Shown: positions 60,801-64,000 of the stretch, piece after piece | Layout of the letters: every line of letters starts with the position of its first letter | Position numbering within the stretch: the first letter of the stretch is position 1 | Assembly: GCA_963693285.1 (NCBI GenBank) | Contig: OY848929.1 | Location: 684,501 to 748,500 of the forward strand | Direction of reading: 5' to 3' | Length of the DNA: 64,000 nucleotides | Origin: Xestospongia muta | Taxonomy: Eukaryota > Porifera > Demospongiae > Haplosclerida > Petrosiidae | Translations under genes and position numbers: made by a program | Notes under the pieces: generated by a model | Database searches by the model: none | The model's input: the letters and a program-made list of their open reading frames with translations, nothing else | What the model was told of the DNA's origin: nothing

Positions 60801-63800
60801 TTTATGGAGAGGCACGAATTCATCAAGGTTGCCTTGAAGTGAAGCCATTAGAATTAGCTCATACACTATTAGACTGGAACACCCAAGTACATATTGTACT
60901 GAACAAGTATAAACAGCATTTACAGAAAGCTGAGATTCCAATTGAGCCACAAGCAATCACTACGGTTCTTGACCGTTTAGCTAAATTTAAAGAAATGCAT
61001 CGTGATCTTTATTACAATTTTGTTGGTGGTGTTTTAAAAATGGCTGGTCATAGTCAGAGTGTTCTTGCAGCCACTGACGTTATTAACAACATGCTGACAG
61101 AAGAGATAGAGATCTCTATTGACATTGAGAGACTACCTCAAGATATTGAATATCTCCTGAAATTTGCCAAAAATGAAATCAAAGCAGTTCAACCTCCGGT
61201 AAAAATTGAAACAGATCGTGATAACCCAGGCAAGTTATCCATATGTGGTGTTAAGAAATCGTTAGATCATGTAAAACAAATTACAGACGAGAAGCTCTCT
61301 CAGGTTCATACTGAAAACATACCGTTAACTCAGACAGCTCACAGGCTGTTATCTGGTCGTCAAGGAAAAAAGAAAATTGCTGAACATTTACGAGATACAA
61401 TGAAATCTGTTGTGTATGTATTTGAGAAGATAGAGCAGAGAGAAGAGTACACTCATCAAGTTTGTATCCTCTCATCAGATTTAGTATCTTGTTCTACGGC
61501 TAAAAGAAAGATCTCTTCTCTTATTCTTGAGAAGAAAATTCAACTCTCATCTGAGAGAAGTTCTATTTGTAGTAGTCAAGAGTGGAAACATTTAGCTGAG
61601 GAAATGGCATCGGAATTTTTTGCACGCATTAATGTTAGTGGATCTGTAATTACATTAACAGGTCAAGACATTGCTCTGCTACATATTGCAGAGCGAATTG
61701 ATTCTTTTTTAAATGTTCAGAATGTAGTTACTGAAGAGCTTCCAGGTACGTTTCAGTAATTGTTTATATATTTTATTCATGATTTTGCCACTTGATATGT
61801 TTGTTTTGATTGTTTTGTTATATGTTGTATGTGACTATTGGTTGTGATCTTTTGTCTTTATTTTATATACAATAATTATCAACAATGTTCAATTTGTTTA
61901 TGATTGAAGAACAAGAAGCTAAAGATCTAGAGACCTACAAAGGAGAAGATTTCCCTGAAGTTGGTAAGTGATATTGTATTATGCATTTGTCAATCACATT
62001 AATTGTTCATTTAGTCATGTAGTGTGAACATATATTATACTAGGACCTGACTAAAGATAATTAATATATTTTATAAATTCACATAGATTGTAAAAATTTA
62101 ACACAGTAGAAATAACAAATATATGGACATCCTTTATATTATTAACAGCTCTTTCTAATTTGACATTCTGAGTATATAATATGATAGTAGTTATACTATA
62201 ATACATAAAATAAAGGACAAGTTTGTATTAGTTTGTATTTTTTAGATCAACATCATCTTTATGAAGCTATTAAAAAAAGTGGAACTGTCAAAACTAGAAT
62301 TAGTAAAGCTATTGTACAAGGACCAGCTAGATCTGGTAAAACATCAGTCAAATGTCTAATTCTTGGTCAGCTCTACACGACTAACATCAGTACTGGTTGT
62401 ATTGAGTCCCCACAAATTGCTGTTGGAGAATTTTCAATGAGTTGTTATGGTCGTCATCATGATGAATACCACTGGGAATTAGTAGATAGTAAAGCCATGG
62501 TCGAAAAATTTGCAAGTGAAATCAGAGAGTTGATATCAAAACTAGATCAAGATGAGAGCGAAAAAATTGAGTTACCACCTAAACTAGATCAACAAGATGA
62601 AAGTGGGTTGCTATTTAAAGATGATTACCAACCTACCCTTGTTGCTGATGCTGATATCAAAGTTACAAAGCCTTTGTCTTCATCTCAAACATTTTACGAG
62701 TCTTTTCCAGAAGAAGTCATAGCTGTTAATGATGTAACATTGGGATTAAGTGAGATGATAAACAAAGCTTGTGTTAAAGCAAACAGGTTAACACTTCATA
62801 AAGAATGGCTTTACTTCATTGATTGTGGAGGTCAAATACAATTTCAACAGTTGGTACAAGCCTTTATACCATGTGCATCAGTCCTTATGCTAGTTACCAA
62901 TCTAGCTGAAGATCTCTCTAGTCAGTCTTCCACTGTCTTTCAATGTGACGATGAATGCTACAGTGTAAGTGACTACTCACCCACTGTTGAAATACTTTTA
63001 AAACGTCTTACACTTATGGTAACATCAAGTGGTCATCAACAACAGATAGCTGGAGATATTGCCCTTACTGATATAATCAAAGTTCCAGAGGTAATCAAAC
63101 TTGTGTCCATTGCTACCCATCGTGATGAGTATGACAAGCGAGTAGAGAGAAGAGAAAATGTAGAAACCATTGAAAAGAAAGAAGAAAAACTTGGTCACAT
63201 ATTTCAAGCCTTAGAAAACAACCTGTCGTATTATGACATAACCAATGGAAAGATTTTGTACGAAGTTGATGGTCGTAAAGCATCTAAAGGGATCTTTGAC
63301 GATCCTGTGATTAGAGACATTTGTGCTGAATTGAGAGGGCAAGCATTTGAAGTAGCTATTCCATTAAGTTGGTATGCATTTGAGATTTTGTTGCGCAATA
63401 AGTCCTTTGAAGGTTGTGGAGTGCTCTCTTTGGAAGATTGTCAAACTGTTGGTCGTGGGTTAGGTTTGTCTAATGAAGAAATACGGAGTGCTCTTAAATT
63501 CTTTCATCTTCTAAATACCATCTTGTATTATCCAGGAGTGTCTAATTTAGTGTTTGTTCTCCCACATAATCTGATTGAAGTGATTCATGAGCTAGTGGTG
63601 CTTGTCTGCAAGATACGAGCAAAAGTTGGAATTGGTCGAGGGACAGGTCATTACAAAAAAATTGTTGAGCAGGGTATTATTTCGAAAGATGTTTTCAATA
63701 AATCCACGAAGTGTTCACAGATATCTGCTTCATTTTCTAATTTTTGTGTAGATTTACTCAAAATATTTAAGCATCTCCTGATTGCAACAGAAATGTCTGG

Positions 63801-64000
63801 AGATGAATTCTTCATGCCTGCCTTATTACCATTAACAGATCCTTCACAAACTACTCCATCCAGCCACTCTTATTCTTTACTGTACTACTTCAAGAAAGGA
63901 GTTCCACTTGGTCTCTTTTGTGCTATGATTGTCAATCTTCTCTTAACTACAAGTGATACTGATAACGACCTTTATGACAATTCTGTTTGGACAATTGAAT
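54900..64000 (+). CDS. RRM-repeat/KH-like/Roc-COR-type GTPase gene (3' end outside window)
   Basis: Eleven exons seen: 54900-55077, 55169-55405, 57036-57365, 57420-57680, 57946-58212, 58604-58810, 58961-59176, 59283-59504, 60570-61745, 61910-61963, 62246-64000 (open); about 1,634 aa so far. Every intron is phase 1. The first eight exons each encode roughly one RRM-like unit (WTLQLKGTPDDVTEEEI; VVILRDLPRGVGLESVEMYL; LLIRNIPVEMPELFKQ; ILVVDGLPSDFPGLEEAF; IVVKNIPDGVKDWVLGFYL). Exon 9 has KH-like repeats. Exon 11 begins a GTPase: P-loop GPARSGKTSVK, a Roc-like switch IDCGGQIQFQQL, then a COR-like region (SWYAFEILLRNKSFE; EEIRSALKFFHLLNTILYY). Such Roc/COR proteins are often dimeric signalling GTPases. 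The ATG at 54,900 is the only in-frame start near exon 1; there is no kB-like site here. The protein should bind RNA or protein through RRMs and switch through GTP. Confidence 0.87.
55406..57035 (+). other. Large intron of RRM/Roc-COR gene
   Basis: Intron 2. Positions 56,091-57,035 match 38,680-39,808, including the empty site of the TA MITE (about 56,785). The first half (55,406-56,090) has no recognised content. Confidence 0.7.
59660..60496 (+). mobile_element. pogo/Tigger-type DNA transposon remnant (837 bp)
   Basis: Inserted in an intron of the RRM/Roc-COR gene. Ends CCGTAGTTCCCCAA and the complement TTGGGGAACTACAG, flanked by TA. Internally, 60,155-60,335 reads IIIKSFKKCGIYNALD, then EDSEIREEIPTDFEDEI and an acidic end EEEFDPFDD, the typical C-terminus of pogo-like DDE transposases, with stops. 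The paralogous chimeric pseudogene lacks it (near 41,055), giving the empty site. Internally deleted and inactive. Confidence 0.85.

Noticed and set aside
1..64000. tRNA, rRNA or other structured RNA genes
   Set aside because: No cloverleaf, A/B box pair or rRNA-like stretch was recognised by eye; a tRNAscan or Infernal search would be needed to exclude them.

Overview
The window reads as animal genomic DNA: compact, AT-rich, many short exons with GT/AG introns, no bacterial operons. Domain content (membrane ADAM proteases with mucin-like stalks, PARP14-like macrodomain proteins, macrodomain-kinase fusions, a Roc/COR-type GTPase with RNA-binding repeats) suggests an early-branching metazoan, most likely a demosponge of the Amphimedon type. 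This is inference; no marker gene was checked.

Region 1 (1-22,900) is a tandem duplication of an ADAM metalloprotease/disintegrin gene. Copy A (exons 1,724-10,117) lacks its 5' exons because the window starts in an intron. Copy B (13,441-22,400) is complete from signal peptide to proline-rich tail. Both keep the zinc motif HEIGHxFGMEHD. They differ mainly in the stalk, where A carries a triplicated ~602 bp exon/intron unit, and in small transposon insertions that can be dated because each paralogue shows the other's empty site. Between them lie a decayed hAT transposase (minus strand) and the 3' part of a shootin-like coiled-coil/polyproline gene.

Region 2 (22,900-27,300) is debris: a broken copy of a PARP14-like 5' end, a minus-strand hypothetical gene, and a decayed ubiquitin-specific protease relic.

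Region 3 (27,413-64,000) is a cluster of related modular genes. A 15-exon PARP14-like gene (27,413-37,667, about 2,474 aa: novel N-terminal module, RRM-like repeats, KH-like repeats, three macrodomains, WWE, mono-ART catalytic domain) is followed by a GH3 glycosidase relic (minus), a chimeric pseudogene, a decayed macrodomain-coiled coil-kinase copy, an intact two-exon macrodomain-coiled coil-kinase gene (49,937-52,979, 981 aa), more fragments including a third ADAM tail, and a gene with serial RRM-like exons, KH-like repeats and a Roc/COR-like GTPase running off the window end (54,900-64,000).

The main result is that these genes share interchangeable nucleic-acid/ADP-ribose-binding modules but end in different effectors: ADP-ribosyltransferase, protein kinase or GTPase. 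Most internal introns of the RRM parts are phase 1, which allows exon shuffling without frame loss. Four copies of a shared promoter/first-exon block carry an NF-kB-like palindrome close to the start codon. Together this suggests a rapidly rearranging, possibly immune-inducible locus; the immune role is inferred from known PARP14 biology and the kB-like sites, not shown here.
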